Below are positions 29,201-37,100 of a stretch of 64,000 nucleotides of DNA, piece after piece. The translations under genes were made by a program, and so were the position numbers. Numbering within the stretch: the stretch's first letter is position 1; every line of letters starts with the position of its first letter. Below the pieces are notes generated by a model that saw only the letters and a program-made list of their open reading frames with translations, did not search any database and was not told the origin of the DNA. Location of the stretch: NCBI GenBank assembly GCA_016219875.1, contig JACRJZ010000042.1:1-64000 (forward strand). The letters are read 5' to 3'. Source of the stretch: Verrucomicrobiota bacterium. GTDB lineage: Bacteria > Verrucomicrobiota > Verrucomicrobiia > Limisphaerales > JACRJZ01.

Positions 29201-31070
29201 CCCCGACGTCGTCACGGCCAACCACGGGGACAACACGTTCTCGGTCCTGCGGAATCTCGCTTCGCCGGGAATCCTGACCTCCAATTCCTTTGCCCTCCGG
29301 ATGAACTTCGGCGCGGGTGCCGGGCCACACAGCATCGCCCTCGGTGATCTGAACAACGATGGCCGCCTCGACGCCGTGATGGGCAACTTCGACGACAACA
29401 CGATCTCCGTGCTGCCCAACCAACCGACTCCCGGCGATCCGCTCGCGGGCTTCACGTTTGGATTACGCGTGGACTTTCCGGCCGGCGGTCGCACCGTGGC
29501 CATCGGCGACCTGGACGGTGACGGCGGACCGGACATCGTGAGCGGCTCTTGGACGGGCAACACCGTCTCACTGCTACGCAAGAATCCGGCCATCAGCACC
29601 ACCGTCATCACCACCAACTCGTTCTTCCCGGCAGTCACGTTGAACACTGGCGGCTACACGCACAACGTAGCCCTGGGTGATCTCGACGGGGACGGCAAGC
29701 CTGATCTCGCCGTCGTCACGGAAATGCCGAGCCAATTGCTGCTCTATCATAACGGCACCATACCGGGCCGATTGACCGCAGCAGACTTCAGCCAACGCAC
29801 GGATTTCGCGACGGGTTGGAACGCCGTGGGCGTCATTCTGGCGGATCTGGATCTCGACGGCAAAATGGACGTCACCTTCGCCAACCACTACGACGACTCG
29901 ATCCGGATCTACCGCAACACCAACTCCCAGCCTCCGGCCGGGTTTGTGCATCGGGCCATCTCTGCGAGCGAAATGCGGGTCCGCCTGACTGGCACGCCGG
30001 CCACGAATGTCAGTGTCTATGCCGTCGAAGATCAACCGCCGGCAAATTGGTTCGTGACGAACATCAGCCACGGCGGCGTGTTCGATGCCGCCACGGGCAA
30101 GGTCAAGTTCGGCCCGTTCTACGACGCGACACCGCGCACGCTGAGCTACGACGTGCTGCCACCGCCGGGCACGCAAGGCGTCTTCGCCTTCACGGGCACA
30201 GCGTCGGCCGACGGCGTGAACGGCCCCATCGGTGGCGACCAGCACATGGCTCTGGTTTCCTTCCACCCGGCCGAAGTGCGCGACAGCCGCCCAGCCAACT
30301 GGCAGATGACCATCGATGAAGTGACCGCCTACGCCTCCGCCTGGCGGCGCGGCTTGAACTGGATCGTCCCGCCGCACGTCATCCCCATCGACTACGTCAC
30401 GCGCGCGGGCGCCTTGTGGCGCGGCGGCGAATGTTACCAAGTCAATCCCACCGTCACGAACGCCCCGCTCTGGTGGGTGAGTTGTGGATCGGAAATCTCA
30501 AATCTCAAATCTCAAATCCCCAATCCCGTGACCCAGCGCTTCGCTCCCGCCGCTTACGTCCCTGGCGAACTGCTCGTCGTCACGGTGTCCGTGTCGCCCG
30601 CGACGGCGCAGGCTTACGCCGTAGCCGAGCAACTCCCGCCCGGCTGGACCGTGGCCAGCATCAGCGACGGCGGCGAGTTCGACACCGTGAACAGGACCGT
30701 GAAGTGGGGGCCCTTCCTCGACGCTGCACCGCGCACGCTGAGTTACCAGGCCACTCCACCATCCACGACCGGCGGCGCCGTGAGTGTCGCCGGCGTGGCT
30801 TCGTTCGACGGGACGAGCCAAGTCATTAGCGGTGCAGCCCTGTTGGCGGAGGGCTGTCGTGTGCGCGTGGCGGCGCCGGCGCGCCCTGGCCCGTTCCAAC
30901 TCACGCTCACGGGCCGTCCCGGCGTGCGGCTCATCATCGAAGTCTCCAGCGACCTGACTTCCTGGACCGCGCTCGGAGAAGTGACCCTCGATGTCGCGCC
31001 CGCCTTCTTCGACGATCCCGCCGCGACCCAATTCCCACAGCGGTTTTACCGGGCGCGAGAGGAACGATGA
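20259..31070 (+). CDS. Giant secreted protein B: Ig, RCC1, Calx-beta, delta-60 and FG-GAP modules
   Basis: 3,603 aa from the ATG at 20259, chosen for the signal peptide that follows (STPAWFIAALLLAASTLAPT). An in-frame ATG at 20190 would add 23 residues. Module order by base: Ig 20370-20640; RCC1-like repeats 20650-21460; Ig to 21730; two jelly-roll-like regions to 22650; Ig-like 22660-22980; two Calx-beta 22980-23740; Ig-like to 24330; RCC1 24340-25420; Ig-like to 26000; delta-60/DUF5122 propeller repeats 26020-27110 (GLARLNSDGTVDTTFNPGTG); Ig; RCC1 27385-28240; Ig; IPT/TIG 28520-28760; FG-GAP/VCBS 28790-29930 with DxDGDGxxD calcium loops; two related ~110-aa domains to 30850. It ends FPQRFYRAREER in the shared tail. 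No catalytic domain was recognised. A surface scaffold or adhesin is likely. It is the first gene of a rightward group with giant C and the 850-aa protein. Confidence 0.9.
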   Translation: MKTTAQMVQRFSTPAWFIAALLLAASTLAPTLARGQPVSPPVITQGPPTNRQAVAGSTVVISVTATGTPPLSYQWKHDGTNLMNGPHLGGTRTATLTISNVQPPDWGAYSVVVTNAAGARSANGFLSLGPLMAWGTPNYGTIVLPPGLNFVRAIAAGAAHALAVRSNGSVVMWGSNPWGPVPPGLSNVVAVSAGTGFSVALKSDGTVTAWGWGLDGETNVAPGLNGVVAIDCGSGHTIALRSDGTVVTWGYNPSGRLNVPPGLRDVVAVSAGGAHNLALKADGTVVGWGWNDYGQTDAPAGLNNVVAIAAGGDFSVVLKADGTVRAWGGYYYGQDSPPPGLSNVVAIAAGYDHALALRADGSVIGWGNNYMGAVTIPPGLNNVTGLGAGGEFEEEWSLVLRSDGRPVVLAQPSRRTAVTGETVAFRALAVGQPPLAYQWFFNGQAIVGASNATLTIPAVQPERAGAYSFRISNPLGSNTSAEATLTIVPVVPTPTLGEALDTPHLVWSTGGAAAWVGQTNITHDGVDAAQTRLTEMETQSWLETTVQGPGELSFLWKTYCNGDFDLFRFLTNGQEAAVIWAQYDMPWQQRKFLLPAGVHTLRWVYEAHAPQEPQFGAWLDQVGFAMTPSPVTLVSTGAVWKYSDAGVDLGTAWRAAGFDDLGWPSGPAQLGFGDGDEATVIRRLPDGLTPLTTAYFRHFFVLTNAAAVNTLMARLTYDDGAVVYLNGAEATRVNMPPGPTPYATLATSVPPDNALHVTSLSPSLLVNGLNVVAVEVHQANITSSDLSFDFELTGMTGLPTTNRPPSVALVSPTNGATFQAPANIVLIAQAQDPDGFLTIQTVEFFAGTNRLGVRTNFPTLNPLGPFVLEWPNVPAGAYTLIARATDNTGNVGVSAPVNIVVRPALVPAVVSIAATENLATEQPSGLPNFNSAVFTVTRRQTNGAPLTTGPLSVFYAVSGPASNGVDYAALPGMVSFAEGASNATILVTSIDDALGEGTESVALNLVPSPPTFAPNWYFIGSPSNATAYILDDETPPPVITIEATDPMATETPTNISALDNALFTIRRAGELGHPLELWYAISGTASNGVDYRPLSGRVTLPPRTNQTRVVVLPLDDSLVEGPETLRLELLPPPPGAPWGLYQLGVQRAAEAEIRDNDSPTNSPPTVSILTPTNGAVFLAGANILLGATAHDTNGVTGVEFFDGTNRLGRADGPLRTPYGEWILIWSNAPPGAHVLTARAVDQAGRTGTSAPVNITVSAHVPPTVTCPAPMEVRAGSNGLAHADVFVSLTNPRRLELAVTWTVDSVVVSTSRVSGMTSAVGLAHDYPLGQHVVGISVSDGQTPPASCSTTVSVLPPLLVLPRPTLPAQPMSYASFVISANGILYGWGGNSFSPQPLPPPIGIAGWKVVSSGYEHTLAIAANHQLYARGANAEGQLGVGDTLDRSELTPVLRPDNVDGWSAVAAGGYHSLALSKEGRLYQWGGGKFPRQTIPTLVTTPVGVTRWLAVAAGQNHSLALADTGELYGWGENELGQLGDGTAYGFALPLTRAVRPAGVARWKTVAAGAAHTLAIADDDRLYAWGGNWAGQLGANMPANSALPVLVPPAAGVTGWSAIAAGQGHSLAITSDGRLFGWGANYTGQVGIGSTNLMHVPTPTLVSLPAGVTNWWAVGAGYWHSLAVGHDCQVYAWGGNGSGQLGFLNGGYAAAPRLVSGLGDLCNAVSNMGPVVTWGSPPDGAVFGAFADIPLSVNATDHDGQVVSAEFYANGQPIGTVSCTGLCSRSWHQVPPGAYVLTARAVDNLGARGESPPIHITVSSNLPPTVTCPAPMELRAGSNGLASANVSVTITNADRDDLTVTWTVDGVVVLTNRIDGSNAPASFQSLFGRAYAVGLHVVSVSVSDGQAPPASCSTTVTVRPSLPTRPGGLDPTFHFTFLDTAEVLSSAWDEQGRLVIGGTFTTINGTPQKYVARIVTEGTPRVDETFDASAALPSWVRTLALQAGGGKVLVGCDVVCGANLTNFGVARLNADGLLDSTFHPPFSPGSYAPVIAVEPSGRIIIGGSLGWHGNTPTFQVVRLLSTGDIGDTSFATSLNGVPLALLPTPDGKLLMGGAFTLVGGLPRHGLARLNSDGTVDTTFNPGTGTDGAVFCLARQPDGRILIGGEFSQVNGIARGSLARLNTNGSVDLSFHASIAPFAEINALLLQPDGKVVVGGEGDLVGTDLFPHGVARLNPDGSMDATFDPGTGLGGEERAIYTMALQRDGRIILGGQFESYDGATYGTLVRVLGDAGHPPIITTQPVSLTCVVGQTAVLSIIATGAPPVSFRWWFNGAPMTTGTNATLVLSNVQPGHAGNYRAVVSNPGGSVTSVTATLTVTLPGESSVVAWGEGLRGETDVPPGLNQVISVAAGAYHSLALRVDGSIVGWGAGTNCNPFMSPDVCFGQSIVPPFATNVATIGAGWHHSLGLRRDGTLFAWGAGTNPTGTSPHYGQSIVPPGLSNVATIAVGGGHNLALKPDGSVVAWGYSNYGQTSVPPGLSNVVTMAAGGYHNLALKSDGTVVGWGWNAAGQISLPAALGDVTDIAAGNTHSLALRSDGTVVSWGYLTNVPSGLSNVVAIAAGTDYSLALKRDGTVVGWGFNQYGQSTPPAGLSNVVAISAKGHHSLAATGFMPPRILTQPLNQNVVQGRKVIFKVSTSGSHPFAYQWRFNGVTIPGATNAVLSLSQVQPSSAGAYSVAISNPFGAVTSAVATLTVATPQPAIPRITAFSPRTAPAGTPVAIVGTNFASTPALNTVYFGAVKASVLGGSANTLSVIVPPGATYAPISVTVNGRTSWSRDRFNPTFTGSGLMSVSAFVPMAEDLATGDGPVAIVAADFDGDGKPDLAVANRFEHTLSIYQSVSVPGVIIPQSFAPPFKLATGLNPTELAAADLDGDGRLDLVVINADADTVSAFRNVATPSNLSSTSFAPRVDVATGRQPIGLAVGDVDGDGRPDVVTANHGDNTFSVLRNLASPGILTSNSFALRMNFGAGAGPHSIALGDLNNDGRLDAVMGNFDDNTISVLPNQPTPGDPLAGFTFGLRVDFPAGGRTVAIGDLDGDGGPDIVSGSWTGNTVSLLRKNPAISTTVITTNSFFPAVTLNTGGYTHNVALGDLDGDGKPDLAVVTEMPSQLLLYHNGTIPGRLTAADFSQRTDFATGWNAVGVILADLDLDGKMDVTFANHYDDSIRIYRNTNSQPPAGFVHRAISASEMRVRLTGTPATNVSVYAVEDQPPANWFVTNISHGGVFDAATGKVKFGPFYDATPRTLSYDVLPPPGTQGVFAFTGTASADGVNGPIGGDQHMALVSFHPAEVRDSRPANWQMTIDEVTAYASAWRRGLNWIVPPHVIPIDYVTRAGALWRGGECYQVNPTVTNAPLWWVSCGSEISNLKSQIPNPVTQRFAPAAYVPGELLVVTVSVSPATAQAYAVAEQLPPGWTVASISDGGEFDTVNRTVKWGPFLDAAPRTLSYQATPPSTTGGAVSVAGVASFDGTSQVISGAALLAEGCRVRVAAPARPGPFQLTLTGRPGVRLIIEVSSDLTSWTALGEVTLDVAPAFFDDPAATQFPQRFYRAREER
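23940..25990 (+). repeat. Duplicated ~370-bp Ig-like block in giant B
   Basis: The segments ~23940-24312 and ~25610-25990 are close copies. Both carry ctgaccgcccgcgccgtgga and acttgtccggcgccgatgga and encode the TCPAPM(E)xRAGSNGLA domain. They flank the central RCC1 block, so a module may have been copied with it. Confidence 0.75.
30493..30527 (+). repeat. Five in-frame heptamers near the giant B C-terminus
   Basis: aaatctc x3, aaatccc, caatccc run without interruption and encode ISNLKSQIPNP between two copies of a conserved ~110-aa domain. Five heptamers (35 nt) are not a codon multiple, so flanking bases must compensate to keep the frame. Confidence 0.9.
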
Positions 31071-31071
31071 A

Positions 31072-31106
31072 CCGAAATCCGAAGCACGAAAGTCGGAATC
31101 CGAATC
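31072..31106 (+). repeat. Heptamer repeats between giants B and C
   Basis: ccgaaat, ccgaagc, acgaaag, tcggaat, ccgaatc begin one base after the giant B stop codon. The same unit type follows the stop of giant C. A Shine-Dalgarno-like AGGA at 31134-31137, 10 nt before the next ATG, lies downstream. Confidence 0.85.
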
Positions 31107-31147
31107 AGAGAAACAGACTCGAATCTTGAAGTCAGGAAGTAACAAGC

Positions 31148-34100
31148 ATGAAGAACTTCCACCTCCTTGCCGTGCTCTGGTTGGGCGCCGGCGTTGTCTC
31201 CACTTCGAATGCACTGGCCTTTCGAAAGCCTGACCGGCCTCCCCTGCCCGACCTCGACAAGCGGCGCGGAACCCAGGCAGCCTGGACGGCCCCAAGGCCT
31301 GAGCAATCGCCCGCCTTGGACCATCTCCACGCGCGCGTACCGCGAGCGCGGGTCGAGTTTGATCCCGTGGTGGGCAGCCCGAAGAGCGTGGCCGCTTCCG
31401 ACGGTTTCCTGAGCGGACCACGCGGCGAAGGCCGGGGCATCTCCAAGGCCGCCGCGGACGCATTCAAAGCGGACGATCCGCACCACGCCACCAAAGCGTT
31501 CCTCCAAGAGCACCGCGCGTTGTTCGGCCACGGTTCGGAGGCGCTGGACACCGCACCCGTGAAGCGCGAATTCGTCACGCCCCACAACGGACTGAGGACG
31601 GTCGTGTGGCAACAACAGGTCGATGGCCTCGATGTCTTCGAGGCCGTGCTGATCGCACACACGACGAAGCACGGCGAGTTGGTGAACCTGTCGAGCCAGT
31701 TCGTGCCTGCGCCCACGGAGGCCGCGGACAAGGGCCTGCCGAATCGGAAGCTGTTGCAGGCCGCCCCGCCGATTTCCGCGCCACGCGCCGTGGCCTCGGC
31801 TGCGCAGATCGTCGGCGACGAGGTGACGGAAGACCAACTCACGCCAGTGGACTCCGCGGACGAACCCACAGGCGAATTCAGGACGGAACGCCGATTGGAG
31901 AGAAGCTCTTCCGAAACTCAATCTGCGCTCCGCCCTGATTCTGCGAGGAAATTCAAAGCGGCGGGTTTGAAAGGCGAAAGCACGGCGCGGCTGGTGTGGC
32001 TGCCACTGGACCGCGAGGAACTGCGCCTGTGCTGGGACGTGCTGCTCACGAGCGGTTCGCGCGGAGAAATGTTCCGCGTGCTGGTGGACGCCGCCACGGG
32101 CGAAGTGTGGCTACGCCGGTGCCTGACCGAGTATCTCACCAACGCGAGCTACCGCGTCTTCACCAGCGACAGCCCGTCGCCCTTCTCGCCTGGTCACGCG
32201 ACGCCGCTGACGAACCAGCCGCCGCTGACCGCGCGGTCGCTGGTCACGCTCGCGGCCTGGAACACAAACGCCTCGCCGAATGGATGGATTGACGACGGCG
32301 TCAACGAGACGCTGGGGAACAACGTGGACGCCCACACCGACCGGGACGCCAACAACTCGCCCGACCTGCCGCGCCCAAGCGGTTCCCCGTTCCGCACGTT
32401 TGACTTCCCGATGGACCTGACTTCGCAACACCCGACGAATTACAGCGCCGCCGCCGTGGTCCAGCTTTTTTACTACTGCAACTGGATGCACGACCGGCTC
32501 TACGAGCTCGGCTTCACGGAGGCGGCGGGAAATTTTCAGGCCACGAATTTCGGCCGAGGCGGTTTGGGCAACGACCGCTTGCTGGCTGACGCCCAGGACG
32601 GCGGCGGCTCCAATAACGCCAACATGTCCACGCCCTCCGACGGCTCCTCGCCGCGGATGCAGGTGTATCTCTACAACGCGGCGCAGCCCTGGCGCGACGG
32701 CGATCTGGACGCCGAAATCGTGCTCCACGAATACACCCACGGGTTGAGCCACCGGCGCGTGGGCGGCGGCGTGGGGCTGAGCGCGACCCAATCCCGCGGC
32801 ATGGGCGAGGGTTGGTCCGATTTCTACGCGCTGGCGATGTTGAGCGAGGCGGCGGACGACCCGACGGCTTGTTATGCGAAGGGCGGCTATGCGGCCTATC
32901 GGCCCACCAGCGGTTTTCTCGAAAGCTATTACTACGGCGTCCGCCGCTACCCCTACACCACGGACCTGACCAAGAACCCGCTCACGTTCAAAGACATTGA
33001 TCCGGCGCAGGCCGACAACTGCTCGTCCGGCGCGCCGTTCAGCCCGCGGTTCGGGAGCTGCACGGCCATCGACGCGGCGGAAGTCCACAACGCGGGCGAG
33101 GTCTGGTGCGTGACGTTGTGGGAAGCGCGGGCCAACCTCATCGCCAAACACGGTTTCGCTGTGGGCAACGATCTCATCCTGCAACTCGTGACCGACGGCA
33201 TGAACCTATCGCCGGCCAACCCGAACTTCCTCCAGGCACGAGACGCCATCCTGCAGGCCGACCAACTGAGCCACGGCGGGGCGAACCAGGCGGCGCTCTG
33301 GGCGGCGTTTGCGAAACGTGGACTCGGTGTCGGCGCCACTTCGCCTTCCAGTTCCACCACGACAGGCGTGCGGGAGTCGTTCGACGTGCCGGACGATCTC
33401 AGAGTTTCTCCGGCCACAGGTTTTACGAGCCGCGGCCCGGTGGGCGGCCCGTTCGCACCGACGGCCACCACGTTTGCGCTGGTCAATCTCGGCAGCAATT
33501 TGGTGGACTGGGCGGCGGCTTGCACGGCCAATTGGCTGAACCTCTCACCAACCAGCGGCACGCTGGCCGCGGGGGCCTCCAACTTCGTGACCGTCTCACT
33601 GGACCCCTCCGCCTCCAGCCTGGCTGCGGGCGATTACACCGGCACGGCGCAGTTCACGAACACGGCCAGTGGCATGGTCCAGAGTCGCTCGTTCGTGTTG
33701 CGGGTCGGGCAGCCGGATTACTTCACGGAGTTCTTTAACACCGGGGACAACGACCTGGACTACCAAACCCTGACCTTCACGCCGGATGGCTCAACAAGTT
33801 TCTATTCGGTCTGCCGCGAGCCGGCCTTCGCGTTTCCGACGGACCCGGCCACGAGCACGAACATTTCCATGGCGAGCGACAGCTACTACACCCTCTCGCT
33901 GCCGCCGGGCACGAACGTCTTGCTGTATGGCCGGGCCACCAACGTGCTTTACGTGGGCAGCGCCGGCTACATCACGCTCAACGCTGGCGACTTGACCGCC
34001 CCGTCGAACTTCACCAATCACTTCCGCCTGCCGCGCTTTGCCGCGCTCTCGACCCATTGCCATCCGTCGGACGGCGGCACGATTTCCTGGCAACGACTCT

Positions 34101-37100
34101 CGAACCGCGTCGCTGTCACCTTCCGCAACGTGCGCGAGTACGGGACGGCCAACACCAACAGCTTCCAATTCGAGATGTTCTTCGACGGGCGGCTGCGGTT
34201 GACCTATTTGGCGCTGGGCACCACGAACGGGCTGGCTGGACTCTCGGCTGGCACCGGCCTGCCACCGGATTTTCTGGAAAGCGACTTGAGCAACTACGAT
34301 CCGTGCGTGCTGCCATTACGGCTGAGCGTGCCGGCCGTGGCCATGGAAGGCGACGGTGTGCTGCCCGGCCAAGGGCGGGTGGACCTTCTGGTGCCCCCGA
34401 CGAACGATGTCACGGTGAATCTCTCTTCGTCCGATCTCTCCGAGGTTGCCGCGCCGCCCAGCGTGACTCTTCTGGCCGGACAAACGAACGCCAGCTTCGA
34501 TCTGACGATCCTGGACGATCCCGACCTGGACGGCGCACAGGTCGCACAGATCACCGCGTCCGCGCCGGGTTACGGCACGGCGACGGCTTCGATCCAGGTG
34601 ACCGACAACGAGACGGCCACGTTGAGCGTGGGCTTGCCCGCGCAAGTGAGGGAAGGAGATGGGCCGGTCCAAGGCACGGTCAGCGCCAGCGCTGCGCCCA
34701 CGGCCAATATCGTCGTGGGCCTGATGTCCAGCGACACGACGGAACTGCAAGTGCCGCCGTCGGCAGTGCTGCTGGCCGGGCAAACCTCGGCCGTGTTCAA
34801 TGTCACCGTGGTCAACGACACGTTAATTGACGGCGATCAAATGGCGACTGTCACCGCGCACGTGCCGAATTGGACGGAGGGCTCGGCCAACCTCGTCGTG
34901 CAGGACAACGAGCCGACGAATCTCGTCGTGGTCTTGCCCGCTTCGGCGCGCGAGGGCAACGGCGTGCTCGCGGGAGCGGGCGCCGTCCGCATCGCGGGCA
35001 CGCTGCCGACCAATCTGGTTGTCGCGCTGGCGTCGAGCGACCCGACGGAACTGACCGTCCCGCCGACCACCACCATCTTCGCAGGCCAAACGAACGGGGC
35101 GTTCAGCCTGACGATCGTGGACGATCCCGACATCGACAGTTCGCAAACCGTGACGGTGACCGCCAGCGCAGCCGATTTTGCCGACGGCGCAGCGACCCTG
35201 ACCGTGTCCGACGACGAATCGCCACCCGAGCCGTCCAATCCGTCGCCGGCGCATTGGGCGACGAACGTGATTCAGACGGCGGACCTGTTGTGGCAATCCG
35301 GCGCGATGCCGGGCGAGATCATCACGAACGAAATCTATTTCGGCACGAATCCCACGCCCGGTCCGGCGGAGTTGCTGGGCAGCACCACCAGCACCACTTG
35401 GAGCCTGCCGACGCTTGCGCCGCTGACAACCTATTACTGGCAAATCGTCGCCCGCAAAACGGGCGTGACGCCCGGCCCGGTCTGGCAGTTCACCACGCGC
35501 GGGGTGGACCATTTTGTGTGGGACCCGATCCCCGGAACCCAATTCGTCGGCGCACCATTCCCGGTGACGGTCACGGCGAAGGACGCGTTTGAAACGACGG
35601 TGAGCAATTTCACTGGGACGGTGAGTTTCAGCAGTTCGGGCCGCGGCCAGGTGATCACCAACATGATCCTGGGCAACGTGGTCCCTGTAGGCAGCAGTTC
35701 GGGCATCTACACGTTGGGCTTCGGTTTCACGCCGAACACGAACTTGACCGTGACGCACGTGCGCTCGTGTTCGGGAACCAAAGTCTCGCTCTGGAGGACC
35801 AATGGCGTGTTGCTGGCCAGTCAGAATGTCAGTGGCCCGGAGGGAATTTGGACCGAGACGTCGCTGGCCAGTCCGGTGGTTCTGAGTGGCGGGGAGACGT
35901 ATTGCGTGTCGTTCTTCACCGCTGGCGGCGCCTATTACTATCGCGCCAATCGGCCGACAACCTTCCCGAACGGGACGATTGCTAACGGCTACTACTACTC
36001 GTCCGCAGACTCGTTCCCGTCCGATTTTCACAGCGCGGACACTCACATTTACCTGTGCGATCTGCGCTACACGGTGGGTTCGTCGGCGGACGGTCCGATC
36101 GCCCCGCTGGTCTCTGGCACGTTCGCGGAGGGTGCCTGGAGCGGAAGCCTCGCGGCCTTGGCCCCAACAACCGACCTGGTCTTGCGCGCCGACGACGGCA
36201 ACGGGCACATTGGCCAGAGCAACCCCTTCGCCGTGGAGTTGCGCAACGACCTCGCCGTAAGCATCACCGATTCCCCCGATCCCGTGAGTCCGGGCGGCAC
36301 TGTCACTTGCACCATCACCGTGACCAACATCGGCCCCGCCGACGCCAGTGGCGTGGTGGTCATCAACTGGCTTCCACCCACGGTGGAGTTCGTGTCGGCC
36401 ACGGCTTCCCAGGGTTCGGTCACCGCCATCGACCAACTCGTCGTAGGCAGTCTGGGCACGCTCAGCGATGGCGCAGTGGCCACGATCACCTTTGTGGCGC
36501 GGGCCCTTGGCGTGGACCTGTTCACCAACTGGGTGTGGGTTTCGCGCGCGGAAGCGGACGCGTATCCGGACAACAATTGGGCCGACGCGACCACCGCGGT
36601 GCAGACGCCGGCCATTTCCATCAACGACGCAAGTGTGTTCGAGGGCAACACGGGCACGGTCAGCGGGACGTTTACCGTGACGGTGTCGCCGGCGCCAGCC
36701 CTGACCACGACGGTCAATTTCGCCACCGCCAGCGGCACGGCGACTGAGGGCCTGGATTTCCTGGGCGGCAGCGGCGTCCTCACCTTTGCGCCCGGCGAAA
36801 CGACCCTCCTCGTTCCGATCACGATTCTGGGCGACACGCTGTATGAATCGAACGAGACGTTCTTCGTGAATCTCTCGGGCGCCGTCAACGCCAGCTTGGC
36901 CGACAGCCAAGGGCTCGGCACCATCCGCAACGACGACCCGATGCCCAGGCTGTCCATCGGAGACGTGACCGTGGTTGAAGGCAACGTCGGCACCACGGGC
37001 GCCGTTTTTACCGTCTCGTTGTCCGCGCCCAGCGGGCTGGGCGTGACGGGCACTTACGGCACGACCAGCGGCAACGCCAGCAGCGGGAGCGATTACGCGA

